A stretch of DNA of 64,000 bases from Podaxis mareebaensis. Taxonomy: Eukaryota; Basidiomycota; Agaricomycetes; Agaricales; Agaricaceae. The notes beneath the pieces were generated by a model. The model did not search any database. It worked only from the letters and a program-made list of their open reading frames with translations, and was not told where the DNA came from. The stretch lies in assembly GCA_018524725.1 (NCBI GenBank), contig JAEUWP010000118.1:79407-143406 (forward strand), in the 5' to 3' direction. Below, one piece after another: positions 11,002 to 23,898 of the stretch (positions are counted from its first letter, which is position 1; every line of letters begins with the position of its first letter). A program made the position numbers and the translations under genes.

Positions 11002-13842
11002 ATGCCTTACACACTCAACAACGACTACGACAACCGAGGGCTTGCACCACCATCGCCTCTACACCAAATTTCAATGCCTGCCATGCTCACGGAAGAAGAC
11101 CTCAGCCTAAGGCACCTGCCAGAGATCTCTACTTATTCCTTTTCATTCCAGATACCAACATCCTCAATACCCAAAGGCGATGACCTTATGGCCGACGATA
11201 ACACCTTCTTTGAGGGTGCAAATAATAATTCGATTCTTGCCACGCCTGCACCCCCCGCCAGAGCGATAATTCGACCCTCTTCACATACCTCGCTTCAATT
11301 CACACCTGGACCCTTCCCGCTGGAGTCTGGTTCCCCGCACCAACGAGTCCCACTACCTTCGGAATCACCAAGACACTCATGTGGGCCCACCGAATCGCAA
11401 CCACTACCGATCAATGAAGCTCCTGTATTAGGGAGCTCAGAAGCAGAAGACCCACTCGAGGAAGAAGGGGACCATAAACCTCAGGGTCAGGAAGATCTTC
11501 AGGAACAACGTGCATGGCCATTCACCTCCACGACTTCAACTACTACATTAAGCGACATTCCGTCACCTCCACCCGTGTTCGTTGAAGGACCACCGCTAGG
11601 ATCGCACGCAGAGGTTGGGCGTTCTGAATCAGTTTTACCCCAAATCGAATCGCGGTCACACAGCAGCTCGGCAGCCGTGAGCGGAGGGTACGGCAAGGAG
11701 CAGAAGACAAACAACCCCAAGGGGTCAAGGAAGTCATCCGCTGAGAAGCAGCCTGGACGCTCAGCGTTGACGGAGGGAGCGCGATTGACAGCAGTAACGA
11801 GATCTTTCAAGCGGGTAAGCGCGTCTTAGTATAATCTGTCGCCTATGTGTCAGGTTACTGATAGGATCTTTTAAATTTTGGGTTTACTGCGCCATTGGCT
11901 AATTGAACCATACTTTTGCGACCCCAATTTAGCCTACGGTCGTTGGAGGTATCATGAAATCACGGAGTCAGAGAAAGTCCGCCACTAATAAATGCGACAA
12001 GTCTAAAGTTGATGTTTCCGTTCCTGCCATCGCTTCACGCGCTATCAACAAACGACCTAACAGGCCCGAAACACATATCGACATGCCCGCCGCTGATAAA
12101 CCCCTAGGGTCTAATCCCAGTTTATCTTCATTCATTTCGGCTGAAGGAGTGGCAGGGCGACTTCTGATGTATAGCCAACAACTCATGGACGTCCAGAGCG
12201 ATACCACGAGGTGTGTTCTTTGTATTAATTGGGGATATCAACTTGGAATGCTAAATGATAGGGCTATGGTTATTTTTGAAGCTCGACTGCCCAAGACCTG
12301 AGACCGAAATATCCACCCGAGAGAAGCCAGACGCACCAAGATGTCCTCGAGATTCAGGATATCAACATGAACCTGGGTGATCGACAGGTTGACCCGTTCG
12401 CTGGAGATGATACCCACGCAAACAGTTCTGCGGACCAGGATGATGACCGGGATAAACCACTTACGCTATCGCAGCTCTCCCCTCACAAACGGAGTATCGC
12501 GCAATCCACCACAGTGGAGCGACCGGACAATAGCATCTCTTCTTCCCCTCCGACGTTACCGGCCTTGGAGTCAATGTTTGCGCCTGGTGTGTTAGGCAAG
12601 AAGGGACAGGCACCAACTGTATCAACAACCTGTCGTGATCAACAAGTACGCAAGAAAGACATGGGATGCGTGAACTCCGAGGGTGTGGAAGCGCGTTCGG
12701 GTCCTATGGCCCCAGCACCTACCCATGTGGCGGCGTCTACGTCAGGGGGTTCCTTATCGACCGCAGTCCCGACTTCTTCGTCCGCAGTGTCGGAAATGGG
12801 GTTGTGCAGCGGTGACACAACTATGAATCACCCGTATGTGTTTGCAGAAAATGAGGGTGATAGGGAAGAGGCGAATGAAGAAAATGTGGTGGACGCTGGG
12901 CACACGAAAACAGAACTCTCACCGGAAATGATCTCGACAAACGGGTGTGGGAGTCGTCCAACAGAATCCGGATCAGGGTTGCCGACAAATACGAAGAAGG
13001 TCGTGAAGGGATCGATTGGAACTGGGGCGCGAACTCGAGCGCGAAGAATGTCCAAGATATCTTCGTCCGTCAACGGAGGAAGGTTGTTGCGACCACGATC
13101 TGTTTCCAGTTCTGCCTCTGCGCATGCGGAAGTCCTGCGTGCCAGCGAGCGAGAGAAACGCCTAGCACAAGTACGAACGCGAAAAGAAGCTCACAGAAGA
13201 GATAAACGAGGCAAACCTGAGGAAGTAAAGAAAGGCTCCGGGGGCCATGGAGGAGACGAAGGGTCATCCACTGTCAGCGAACTTGGACGCGTAAGTGCGC
13301 TATTTGCGGGTTTTATTGCTTTATCGCATTGCTGTTCTTTTGGTGCTGATTATCGGATGCAATAGTCTGACATGACGTATCCGGCGAGTTCCACGCGCCT
13401 GGTTGAATTCAAGTTCGCTTCGGATCTTCGAATGCAAACTCGCAAAGGAAACAGGGAGAGGATGACGAGATCATTATCCTCAATGTCGAGCAGTAGCGGT
13501 AGCAGCAACGGCGCGAATAAGCGCCTTCGCCCGATCCGGGACTCCAGAAAAAAGCACGCCACACAGGATGTTGAACGAGAGCATCAAAAAGAAAACATAC
13601 ACCCTGTGGTACCCCAGCCGTTTCAGCTGGTGACCGAACAACGAATCAAGGAGCGGAGGAAATTTGATGAAATGGTGAAGGAGAAGGAAAGAGAAAGGGC
13701 GCAGTTAGAAGAACAGAAGCGAAGGGAGAAAGAAGAGGAGGAGGAGAGAGAGATACGGGAATTGAGGAAGAGGGCGATACCCAAAGCGAACGTAGTACCT
13801 GAATGGTACAAGGACGCCCCGAAGAAGAAGAACAATGGGTGA
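11002..13842 (+). CDS. TPX2-like microtubule-associated protein
   Basis: Predicted 858 aa, four exons: 11002-11814, 11933-12210, 12282-13290, 13366-13842 (sum 2577 nt, in frame). The first 700 residues are low in hydrophobics, Ser/Pro/Thr rich and probably disordered. The last 110 residues carry the recognisable part: a FKFASDLRMQTRK segment, a basic NLS-like stretch (KRLRPIRDSRK), then PFQLVTEQRIKERRKFDEM, a charged helix of about 40 residues, and RKRAIPKANVVPEWYKDAPK, which is the TPX2 C-terminal-domain pattern. Proteins with this domain bind microtubules and promote spindle assembly (family knowledge). A KEN tripeptide at 13588-13596 (about residue 775) could be an APC/C degron. Acceptor 12281 was chosen for exon 3 because the next AG would put the long exon out of frame. 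The protein is compact in domain content compared with vertebrate TPX2. Confidence 0.72.
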
Positions 13843-14332
13843 AGCTATGGTAAACCCTACAAGTCGATGATAGACGGAAAGGGTACGCGGACACCATGAA
13901 ATGACAATAGATAGAGAGTGTATCGTGCACAGCAAAATGTATTGTTAGATTTGTAATATAGCAGGAGGTCCACTGAATTGAAGTCCGATTTGAATTGATG
14001 ATCTGGCTACGTGTATAGAGATTGCAGTAGGTCCAAGAAGGGACCAAGATGTCAAGATGAAGATTTCTTGTGGAGTGACAATCGACACATGCCGTCAACG
14101 TGTTTGTTCCTGTGACTACATTGAATCTGAGTTCCCCCACGGTTCCGTCAGCCGAGCTGGACCGAATCATCGGGTCGCTCAGCTAATCGTGAGCCGGCTC
14201 AAAATCTCAGATTCGATCCACGAATTTCCTTTACCTTTGATTATAGTTCAGGAGGATTGGGCCCATAGGATAAAAGCCCGCTCTGTTTTCGTTTAAAGGT
14301 CAGTACCACATCCTCACCTCAGCCAATCGACA
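13843..14332. other. 3' UTR/intergenic, nothing further seen
   Basis: About 490 bases between the TPX2-like gene and a small plus-strand ORF. It should contain the TPX2-like 3' UTR and a promoter for whatever starts at 14333. I considered a tRNA near 14170 and rejected it. Confidence 0.4.
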
Positions 14333-14518
14333 ATGCATTCAACCTCCTCTCGCGTTCTCGCCCTCGCCGTTGCCCAGGCAATCAACTCCCGATGCTCTAC
14401 ATCTTCTGTATCGGATGCGTGCCACAATGCCAACCCCACCAACACCAGCCATAGCGCACCTCAATGCTGCCATTGTGGTTGGCGCGGCTCCCACTCACCC
14501 ACTTGTCCGTTCCGTTGA
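14333..14518 (+). CDS. Small Cys-rich ORF (61 aa), candidate gene
   Basis: A single-exon ORF that starts in a good context (cgacaATGc). Its second half is enriched in Cys and His and ends CCHCGWRGSHSPTCPFR, giving a CCxC...H...CPF arrangement that could hold one zinc ion. The N-terminal half is Ser/Ala rich with a short amphipathic stretch. No signal peptide and no membrane segment are visible. I do not recognise a characterised family; the compact Cys/His ending is what separates it from random ORFs of this size. It lies alone between the TPX2-like gene and the crotonase, both also on the plus strand. Downstream, a T-rich stretch (about 14544-14552) could be part of a 3' UTR. Confidence 0.4.
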   Translation: MHSTSSRVLALAVAQAINSRCSTSSVSDACHNANPTNTSHSAPQCCHCGWRGSHSPTCPFR

Positions 14519-15219
14519 ACGCTGTACACTATATACTTTCACGTTTTTTTTTCTGTGGGTCTTTCCTATCTCTGATTGATGACTAAAGAAACTTACTTCC
14601 GCGACTCGTCATACAGGCTATCCAAGCGACATTACTCGGCATCCATACCCACTAGTTCATCGTCATCACCAGCATCTCTTGTTACATCATACGCTTTCGC
14701 TATGCTCACCGCTATTTAATTCGGCACATTATTGCTCGCCCGAAGGGCTATTATTTGATGGAGACGAGAAGTAGGAGGCGGAGGGGGTGCCTGATGATGT
14801 TTGCGCTCAGGTTGAATAATTGTGTACTAGTATCACAATCGCATCCTGTATACCTTGTTACGGACTCGTGTAAGATAAGATGATAACCTTGATCTTTTTC
14901 TTTCTATTGGCATGTGCCTGGCCTTTTTCCGGACTTCGGTTTGATGCTGGTTACTCCTCATCCTTTCTCCATTGATCTGGGGCGCGACCACAACTTGCTA
15001 TGCAAAACGCGCGCTGACGGCGCTTGAATCCCCCGACTATTCTTTGCTAGTGCAGGAAGCAAAAGAGCCGGTGGTGGGTTGGTGTGGTTGATGTCAAATC
15101 CGGCAACGGAGTTACCCGGATGGAGGAATGGGCCTTCCCTAGGTCCCGTTCCCCGCACCCCGCACGCCCTTTGCTTCGCGACTGTCACTGTGGAGAAACG
15201 CTTTGACTGGCATCAATCC
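14519..15219. other. 700-bp gap before the crotonase gene
   Basis: No gene is supported. In-frame ATGs upstream of the crotonase start (for example at 15091) would add about 43 residues that do not look like a crotonase or a mitochondrial presequence, so the later start was kept. Confidence 0.4.
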
Positions 15220-16804
15220 ATGGCACCCACCCTAGTTCCCCCTCCTCACTCTAATGAACTGAAAGTTACATTTCCAGAAGACCACGTCCTTCTGCTTACA
15301 CTCAATCGTCCCAAGAGCCTCAATGCTATGACGCCACAAATGACCGAAGACCTCAAGCGCGTGCTGGACTGGTTTGAGGAAGAGCCTGAACTTTGGTGAG
15401 TACAATTTTGCGCCTCGCGAATGAGCAATGAAACTGATTGCGGCTTGTGCGCATCGCAATGACTGACCCACCGTGTCATAGGGTCGTCATAGTGACAGGA
15501 GCAGGAAGAATGTTTTGCGCTGGTGCCGATCTGAAAGCGTAAGTGAGCATGGTACGTTTTATCCGGTCACTGGTCATTGTCATTCTCCCCTTTCGGCAGT
15601 TGGAACAAGGACCAACAAGCAGGGTCAGCCAATGAACAAGAGAGCACAGCATCCAACTTGAATGGCTTTGGGTCGCTTTCTCGCAGACAGTCGAACAAGC
15701 CCATTATTGCTGCTGTGAATGGTGGCGCATATGGAGGCGGCGTGGAAATTATCTTGAATTGCGATATCGTCATTGCGAGCGATGATGCCAAGTTTGCCTT
15801 ACCAGAGGTTAAACGCGGTGTCGTTGCTGCGCAGGGAGGTGAGCATAAACGGCCCTTCTGCCTTTCCCCTTTGATTATTCTTTTTCCATTGAGTAACCTG
15901 GTGCGACATGCCATTTATTCCGATGACCATAATCTTTTTACGTTGATTTACTAATCCCATTTTCAACCGCCTGCGATATTGTACGACCCTCATGCTCACT
16001 GCCTTTCTATGGTATAGGTATCCCGCGCCTGTTCCAAATAGCAGGTCATCAGGTGTGTGTTGGTCTTTTCCCCCGAACGCCCTTTCTCCTTTTTCTCTAT
16101 CTTCCTTTTTTAACTTCTTCCGACATCAACCAATATCATCAAATATGTCGAAAGCTATGATCGCATTCACCTCAACACGAGGTCATTTCTATGACGTGAA
16201 TCAATGTTGGCACCGAGCGCTGAACTGACTGCTTGGCTTTGTTTGACAGCTTGCTTCCGAGATGCTGCTTACGGGCAGGACGATCACAGCAGCAGAGGCA
16301 TCCAATCGGTTTGGCTTGTGAGTACCATTGCTAAAATAACTTTGGCTTTTCGCTGACAAGTATAATTAATCATTGTATCTTTGATCTGGTTCGCCCTATC
16401 TCAATATTCGATGGATGGGGAATAGCGTGAACGCTGTTGTCCCAGTCGAACAGCTGCTTCCCACAGCACTAGGAATAGCTAAAGAGATCGTATCAAACTC
16501 ACCGGATGCTGTCCAGAGCTCGAAGCATGGTTTGTTGCTCTCCCAGAGGCTGAACCACTCCGAATCCCTTATGACGCATATTTGGAGCAACTTCAGCAAG
16601 CGAGTTTACAAGGGCGAAAATATTAAGGTGCGGTCATAATGAGGCACTCTGGTCGCTTATTCTGACCAAGTTGTACATTATTAGGAAGGCCTCAAGGCGT
16701 TTGCGGAGGTGAGGCAAATGTGTTGCACATGTACGGACCGATAGATGTGCTAATACATCGTTTAGCGACGAGCACCTGTATGGAAAAACCCTGCGAAACT
16801 ATAA
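15220..16804 (+). CDS. Enoyl-CoA hydratase/isomerase (crotonase) family, probably peroxisomal
   Basis: Predicted 279 aa, eight exons: 15220-15395, 15482-15538, 15600-15838, 16018-16052, 16250-16317, 16426-16627, 16685-16708, 16766-16804 (sum 840 nt, in frame). Family motifs in order: LTLNRPKSLNAM, VTGAGRMFCAGADLKAW (oxyanion-hole region), NKPIIAAVNGGAYGGGVE and FALPEVKRGVV. Both acidic positions used for hydration are present (Glu about 127 and about 147). The protein ends in AKL, which fits the PTS1 consensus (S/A/C)(K/R/H)(L/M), so peroxisomal beta-oxidation or a related acyl-CoA branch is the best guess. Substrate chain length cannot be told. A 13-codon last exon carries the signal. An alternative upstream in-frame ATG at 15091 cannot be excluded. 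Confidence 0.88.
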
Positions 16805-19800
16805 TTCCGTTAGAATTTTCCGGAACTGGGCTTTGGGTTTTGGCCAGTGCAGTTACGGTGACCTCGGAGGCTGGAGCGGATCTCTCATGAACGTGAGGAG
16901 TTGGCCTGATGGTAGTCAGGGTTGATGACGGAACTCTCGGACTTGTTGTGAGAGTGGTGGCAAGAATGGAGAGACTAGTAGCTGTATTTAAAAATGTCAA
17001 TGAAATTGGATGTGATTGGTAGGGTTGGACAAAACGGATATCCATTATGTGGTTCATGAGAGATCAATGACGTATGCGCACATGCTTCGGGATGTAGAAT
17101 GGAAAAGAACAAGCAAAGGCAAGCGTGTGGTGTTGTTCCGTGTGTTTCCTTCGTAAATCTTGTTGTTGGATGCTGTTGTCTCTCGTAATGCCAATTGTTG
17201 GTCGTGGGTTACACAAGATTGAGGGAACGCGGTGACTCGGACCTTCGGAGCGTTGAAGCGTTAAAGAACGTGTCAGAGTATCTGGTTCCGCCATGCCTAT
17301 AGCGCTCGCTTTTCGGCGGAGACCATGGAGTAATTGAATGTTGTATTCCTTTATTGATGCCAGTGTCCCAATTTTCCTGGTTCGTGAATCATTTTGGTGT
17401 TTAGCATAAAACCGTGCCTCGAGTTCGCCCTTGTAATAGGCTCACCGGCTTTAGTCCCGTGCGTGGTTCGAGAGTCAAACTGGAGTCCGAATATCGCCAA
17501 CCTTAAACTCGGGAAGCGAAACTCGATTGACGTATGACGACATTATCAGATCCCATTATGATTACGGACCAAGCCTGAGGCCTTACTGTTGGGTTGTCGG
17601 TTGGCTTAGCATAAGCTTGGACGTGTGGGGGAGTAAGACACTAAAAATCCTACCGCGGGTATTTTGATATTTAATACACCTAGGCGGGTAAGCCCAGAAG
17701 CAGTTCTTATCTGTGTGGAATCTGTGTTTTGGAACATTTAGCTCCCCTAAAGATTTCGCCGCGGCTATACCCTTGAATCGGCTACAACGACCCATTTCCA
17801 CCTACCGTTGGCTTCAGGTCTTCGACTGCGTAGTTCCAACATCGTCGATCCATTTCTTTGCCTTCACTTTGATAGGGTCTAGAACAGATGGAGTGGGATT
17901 GGATGGAGATTGCATAGAACTTGGAAACCCAACACTTAGAAGCGGGAGGTCGTTTTCGAAAGTGAACGTCAGAACTAATAAAGCGGTGGAGGCAATAGCA
18001 AAAGCTTATAAGGCGGACGTGGAGTAGTACTAACTCCGAAGGGTGGCTAATTGATTGGATTTCAATTAGTGCTTGGTGGCTCCCCACCTGGAGCCTCCAA
18101 AGAAAACTGGAGCCAAGTGGTGTATGTGGGGACAGTTTGTAATCAAGTCTATTTTTCCAGAAGGTTCAGCATAACAAAGATCGATTAGTACGCTATGCCA
18201 CTCAGCCACCATACCTGAATGATGAGTTTGTACATGAGCCGATAGCGGGGTCCTTCATACGAAGGGGTAATTGCAGGGGTAGAAGGCTGATGCCTACTGG
18301 TATCATCCATTCTCCCGATGTTTCGAATGCGTTCGGTTCTCGAAGGAGGAAGTGTGCGTATTATACTTCGAGTTCTAGCGATACGACATACGTGTCTTGT
18401 GCTCATCTTAGGCCGTGGCACTTTCTATTGCCGCCTCGAGGCCCGAAAATATACGGGTGCACGGATCTCTCCGACATTCATATACGCAGCTGAGATTCAA
18501 AAATTTCCCCTTCCACACTGTCTTCTTTTTCGAATCCAATATCGAGGCAATCCGGATTGTCGCAGAATATCAGCTGATCATTACAGTATGTCATTGATAT
18601 TTCGATATCGTAGTTCACGATCTACTGTGCGAATCGAATCGCTGACCTGGTCCGTTGTCGATTGATTTCTCCCACCAATAGAAGAATAACTGACTGAATT
18701 GGTCCATGAGTCGTTACACAGAATACCAAACAAGCAATTATTTTTCCCTTTCATGGCACCTGGCTTGTGGGAAGACTTTCTCTAGGGAATTTCGAGATGG
18801 TGTACCTGCAGTCCGGTAAACGGCGCCCAGCACATGGGCGACAGGGAAGCACGTCAGAGCATAGTGTGGGGTAAAGACTGGAGTGGGGAAGGGTCTCTGC
18901 TTCCCTCAGGTTAGGAAGGCTATGGCAGGTCTTACCATTGATCGGGTGTGAGGAAGAGCGTCCAAGACGGATGCTAAACGTCGGATATTGCCCGCAGCCC
19001 CTACTGACGAGCTGGGGCACATCATCGCCGTCTCACTGAGTCCATAGGTTCTTGTTCTTTTACCGGGCCTGGGCCCTGAGGTCATGGAGGGGTCTCTCCA
19101 ATACCGACCTGGACTTGCAAAGCTAGGGCACCTATCCCCTCCTATCCCTTGTCGCTGACCTTCACTCGCTTAAGTGGCCCTTGGAGGTTCACACATCATA
19201 CGAGCTCAACTGGATTACAGGCACACAAGGAATGAAGGCCTGAAAATTGTTGTAATTCCGTGTTCCAAGCCGAATACTCCCGACGCTGTTACCTGCCTTG
19301 TGTTCAAAAATGCTGCCTCTCATGAGACCAGACCAATCTATTGTCAATCGTCTACGGCTGCACACGAGTCAACTCATAAGAATGCCTGGCAAAAATAGAT
19401 ATCTCGCAACATGTAAATCATTGACGAAAAGGGTATTGTCAATATTTAAAGCTCTCGACGGCAACAAGCGAGAGATTCTCCGCATCATCGTCAACAGCCA
19501 TGAATGGCATAAAGGAAGTATAAGCCGAAAAGACAAACCATGGAAGGTACGCTACTTTCCCACAGCCACCACAGTGATCGCCATTGCCCAGCCCAAGACA
19601 CGGTTTAGGTGAAGTGCGGAATAATACTCGGACAGCAGAAGTCCCATGATTGAACTGGGTCGGTTAGAAAGGTATAGAGAGCGGTTCGTTTCAAGAAATT
19701 TCAAAGTCCGTCCGCTCAGAAAAGATTACTACATCATTTTTTGGACTGTGGTCTGGGCGGGAGAGCCATCGTGACCCGTGCGCTGTCAGCCTCGCTGTTT

Positions 19801-22694
19801 CGGAATCGAATCACAGGGATCGTCTTTCGTCATCACGAGTAGCAGCCCTGACATCGGCACTATGAGCTGATAAGATAGTAGTGCGAGTTTTATCACGAGT
19901 TACTTTACTTATCTGATCGACCTAGAGTTCGTGCTTTGCGTCGCTCTTCATACGATAGCCTATTATCTATCCGTCGTCTAAACTGTTACACAGTGCATGT
20001 ATTGAATTTTGGGAAACGTGAACGGTGTCTTCCCTCCATTCCCCTGAGTTCAAGATCCGTGACCTCGGAGATGTTCGACGGAATGCTTGACCATATGGTC
20101 AGAAGATATAGGAGAGTTTGTTTGATTCGCATGGGGATAAGCAGAAGCCTGTACCGGTGTGACCGTAGCAGCCCACATCCACATTCACAGACTGCACGAT
20201 ACTTTGTTATGGCAGTGGCCTCTCGCGCCAGCTATAATTTGCATACGCATGCTGTCTCGTTAGTGGTGCTCAATTCTGGGTCAAGTCAGCCTGACATGTT
20301 GGGGTAGTCCATGATAAACCACTGCGATCTTGTAATCGTAACGTCATGGGGTTAGCGGGCCGGAAGCAAAGTAGTCCCTAAGTCCGATCCCGGCGTTTGT
20401 TCAGGTTCATAAAAAAATAAGAATACGTAGCGCCGCATCTCGTTTTCTCCGCAGGATGTCTTGACGAGATGGCGAACGGTTTGCCACTTATTGGCATCAG
20501 TTCTCGAAGCTCGTTGGACTCCATTGGAGCGGCTCAACGGCGGAGCCAGAATTAGCCAAAAAGCGGAGCATCCAGCGATTGGGTCTTCGACGGCAGGTTT
20601 CGTTACCGTTCCGTAAATCCTACGAGAAAAATCGCACTCTGTGCTGCTGTCTATGTCCCATGTAATGACATCGCTTATGAGCTCGCAGTTGTTTGGGGAA
20701 TTTACCTGACCCTTCGACGCCGCAGAATCGCGATTCGCTTAGAGTGTGGGGTTGGAACCGCGACGGCGGCAAGGTGTTGGAAGTGTCTAAGTGCTTATCG
20801 CGCCCATCAGTGTCAGAGGAGGCACCCTACCTCCGAACATGGAACTCAAATGTTGGTTATGATAAACCACATAATAACCGGTGGTATTAAATGTTTAATG
20901 ATATGATAACCTCGCCTATCCAGCGGAGCGGTACTTCGAAGACAGGATTGACAAATTAGGAGCCACGGTGTAATTTCATCCGATACCTTGGCTGGACCCG
21001 TGCAAGGATTCTCGAGCTATCGTATCGCATGTGAGGTTGCCCTCTTGTTATGATGGCTTTGTTCGAAAGTCGGGGCTGAACAACGTCACAGTTGGGCAAA
21101 GGGGGGAAGACACAATATACAATCTCCCTATAGTACGAAGGCTCAGTACTGGCCCCTTTCCTTTAGTTCCGCAGTCCCTGGAAAGCCATTCCCTGGTGAA
21201 CGTGAGGCCTTATTGCCCTGAGCCGATTGCCAACAATGGGACGATAGGCGTTCGATTAGTGTTGTAAAGTGAATCAGGTGGTTTCTGTAGGGCCAGGGGT
21301 GACAAAAGCATGTCATTTATGACGAGCGCAAAGATGTTTTTCTCCGTAAGCAACATGCATGAGGCCTCGTGTTTCCGACTAACTTCTGTATCCCGATCAG
21401 GGTGAACAATGCTGTGTGGGTGGCTCTCCTGGCCGCCCGAGACATGGTCACGCAATGCCCCAGCGGCAGGAAATTGCCTACATAGCTCCAATGTCACTTC
21501 GCTTAAGTTCGTTGTGGTTCCCCACCAAGCTCTTGATCGATATAGAATTACAATATTTTCCGTCATGTAAATCATAGGCATAAGGGCCCGGAGTAGATAA
21601 CCTTAATAAGCCCTCTGAATAGCGACGGCGTGCATCCTGGTTCTCACCAAGGGAGGTCCAGGCCGATTCAATGGCTGACTTCGTAAGTACTCTAGCCGCG
21701 AGCTACCTTGTATGTATGGCAGTAGTATTGACTTGTTCTACAACAAACCTGGAACATAACGAAAGTTGGTGCTAACCGACAGAAAACGGACCCTTTAAGT
21801 ACCGAGCTTTCAACTGGTTATAGGGAAAGCCCAGGTACGCATACACACTGAACAACACCGCACTGGACACTTTGTCAACGAAACTGATGTACATTTGAAT
21901 GCGCAAACCTGTATGAATCTAGACTGGTGGTCTAAAGCGTCATCGGAGAACCCACGGTGAAAATGCTGGGTATTCAGTACGAGTGAATGGACGAGACCCG
22001 TGACTTGCGAGCGTCGGTTGAAAGGAGTGGGAACGCGCTGCGGAAGCAGATGAGTTGTCAGCAAGATCCATCAACCGTATACTTTACAGACGAATGGGGA
22101 CCGCCTCGGTCCCAGCTTGTTGATAGACAGGATGTCGTGCGGGAGAATTACAGGTTCATTGGCCACCGCGAGCCAATGAAAGCTTGAGAAGCCAGGGTTT
22201 CCAGTGGTTCTTAGTCCGGTTCGCGGTTCATGTCGGAAGTTTTGTTAGGGGAGTGTGGACTTGTCGGTGAGAATCAATTCGGTTGTTGTGACCCGCCCTC
22301 TTGATCAAGCCATACTGTAAGTGGAACGAGGAGTTCAAACAAGTAAGTAATAAGCGGTTCCTGAGCGACCATATCAACTTGAAATAGAGGAACATATCTC
22401 CTTTCTGCCTTGACAGTCTTTATGTGCCAGATGGAAAGTACACTCCGAAACTTTGGTGCATCCATTCTGACGGTGTGAGGTGGTACATGTTCTGGACAGC
22501 GGAGCGTATCATCTGTCAGAAAAATTTCGATGTGGATCGCTCCAACGCAGCGAGCATATTTTGGGTGACATTTCAATGAGAATGTCGCAGAATCAAGGCA
22601 CCGGAGGCCGACTTTCCTTTTTGTGGTTGGTATTGATCGTGAGAAAACTCGGCGAAAGTGCAAAATTGGATGGTCATGTATGTAGGTGCTGGCG
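16805..22694. other. 5.9-kb gene-poor block
   Basis: Many short open frames exist on both strands (longest about 123 codons) but none gave a motif, a domain or a consistent exon series. No terminal repeats, transposase, reverse transcriptase or integrase signature was recognised. The block may be old decayed repeat sequence or simply a long intergenic region; sequence reading alone cannot decide. The last few hundred bases include the ATP23 promoter. Confidence 0.4.
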
Positions 22695-23630
22695 ATGAAC
22701 GACTCTACAACACCCCAAACACTTTCTCCTTCCCCTTCCCCGGATTCCTCTAAACCCTCCGGTGCATTTGAACGATGGCGGCGAAAACTTATGCTAATTA
22801 CTGGTATTGGCGTCACCGAGGAAGAACGACTCGCGGACTTACGGATGTACCAGACACGTCATTGTGAAAAGACAAAAGAATACCTCATGAATTATAGTCG
22901 GTCCTTTGTACACGTTTTGTTAAAGGTTTCGGCTTTTGACCTTTTGATCAGGCCCCGCCGTCGTGTTTATGCTGAAGCATCTCAAGGAGAGCGGTTGTGA
23001 AGTGCCCAAATCGAACGTTCTCTGTGCACCATGCGACCCGACGCGGGCTGGTGGGTTCACTCCAGACCCAGGCGCAGTGGTCTTGTGCTCAGGCCATTTC
23101 TTCAGCCAGTCACACATGGAACATACCCTTGTGCACGAGCTCATGCATATGTATGACCATTGCAGGTTCAAGGTAGACTGGAGTAACCTACGGCATCACG
23201 CCTGCAGTGAGGTAAATGAATCTCTTCGAATCGCATAATAGCCGATCATTAATGAGACCATTTCCCAACTTTTTGCAAACCTTCTAGATCCGGGCGAATA
23301 GTTTGAGCGGAGACTGTCGCTATACCCGTGAATTGCGACGAGGGTTTGTATCGTTTTCCAAGCAGCACCAGGTCAGTTTGGGAATATGATGCACCGAGAC
23401 GCGAACTAAAATTCTCTGTGATGATAGGCTTGTGTACGACGGCGGGCTGCAGTGTCTGTTGCTGCGAATCCGGCATGTCCCGATGCTGAGACGGCCGAGA
23501 AGGTTGTCAATGAGGTGTGGGACAGTTGTTTCAATGACACCCGACCCTTCGACGAGGTATAGCTGTTTATCCATAATGCATCATGCATGCCTGCTCATAG
23601 CTGACGTTGGTCTCTTCTTAGATATACTGA
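22695..23630 (+). CDS. ATP23: Mitochondrial inner-membrane metalloprotease/chaperone Atp23
   Basis: Predicted 227 aa, five exons: 22695-22896, 22952-23211, 23288-23371, 23428-23556, 23622-23630 (sum 684 nt, in frame). The zinc-protease motif HELMH is at about residues 129-133 inside [21 protein letters not shown]. The family's many conserved cysteines are present (CEVP, LCAPCDP, LCSG, CRYTRE, ACP), as are [13 protein letters not shown] and the terminal [10 protein letters not shown]. Atp23 sits on the intermembrane-space side, matures the Atp6 precursor of ATP synthase and assists its assembly (family knowledge). The ATG at 22695 is the first in frame; the last exon encodes only Ile-Tyr-stop. 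Length equals that of the yeast protein. Confidence 0.93.
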
Positions 23631-23801
23631 GACTATTGATAGCTGTGTGAGCCAGAGCTGGGCATTTTGTGGAGGAGGAAGGGAAAGTGGACCAGACATG
23701 TTCTAGCAATGTCTCGAAGTCGGGTAGAATAGCCAATAGAAACGCGAGTTGATTTGATCCTCGTGTGAAACCACGCTGCTTGGTGTTGTTTGCGGTCCTG
23801 C

Positions 23802-23808
23802 TATAAAA
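23802..23808 (+). promoter_or_regulatory. TATA box and CT-rich leader of the GPI-protein gene
   Basis: TATAAAA lies 97 bp upstream of the ATG at 23899. It is followed by a strongly pyrimidine-rich stretch (about 23815-23890) typical of highly expressed fungal genes, where transcription usually starts within or just after such a tract. The ATG context (gccaaaATGa) is also strong. Confidence 0.6.
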
Positions 23809-23898
23809 TTCGGCTTCCCCCTCTTCCCACTCCTCACCTAGTACTCTTTTCTTTCCACACTTCCCTCCCCTCTCCTCGCTTCACTTTTTCTCGCCAAA

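Noticed and set aside
14150..14225. Possible tRNA (D-arm-like GCTC...GAGC and GATTCGATCC)
   Set aside because: There is too little space for an anticodon arm and the T stem does not pair.
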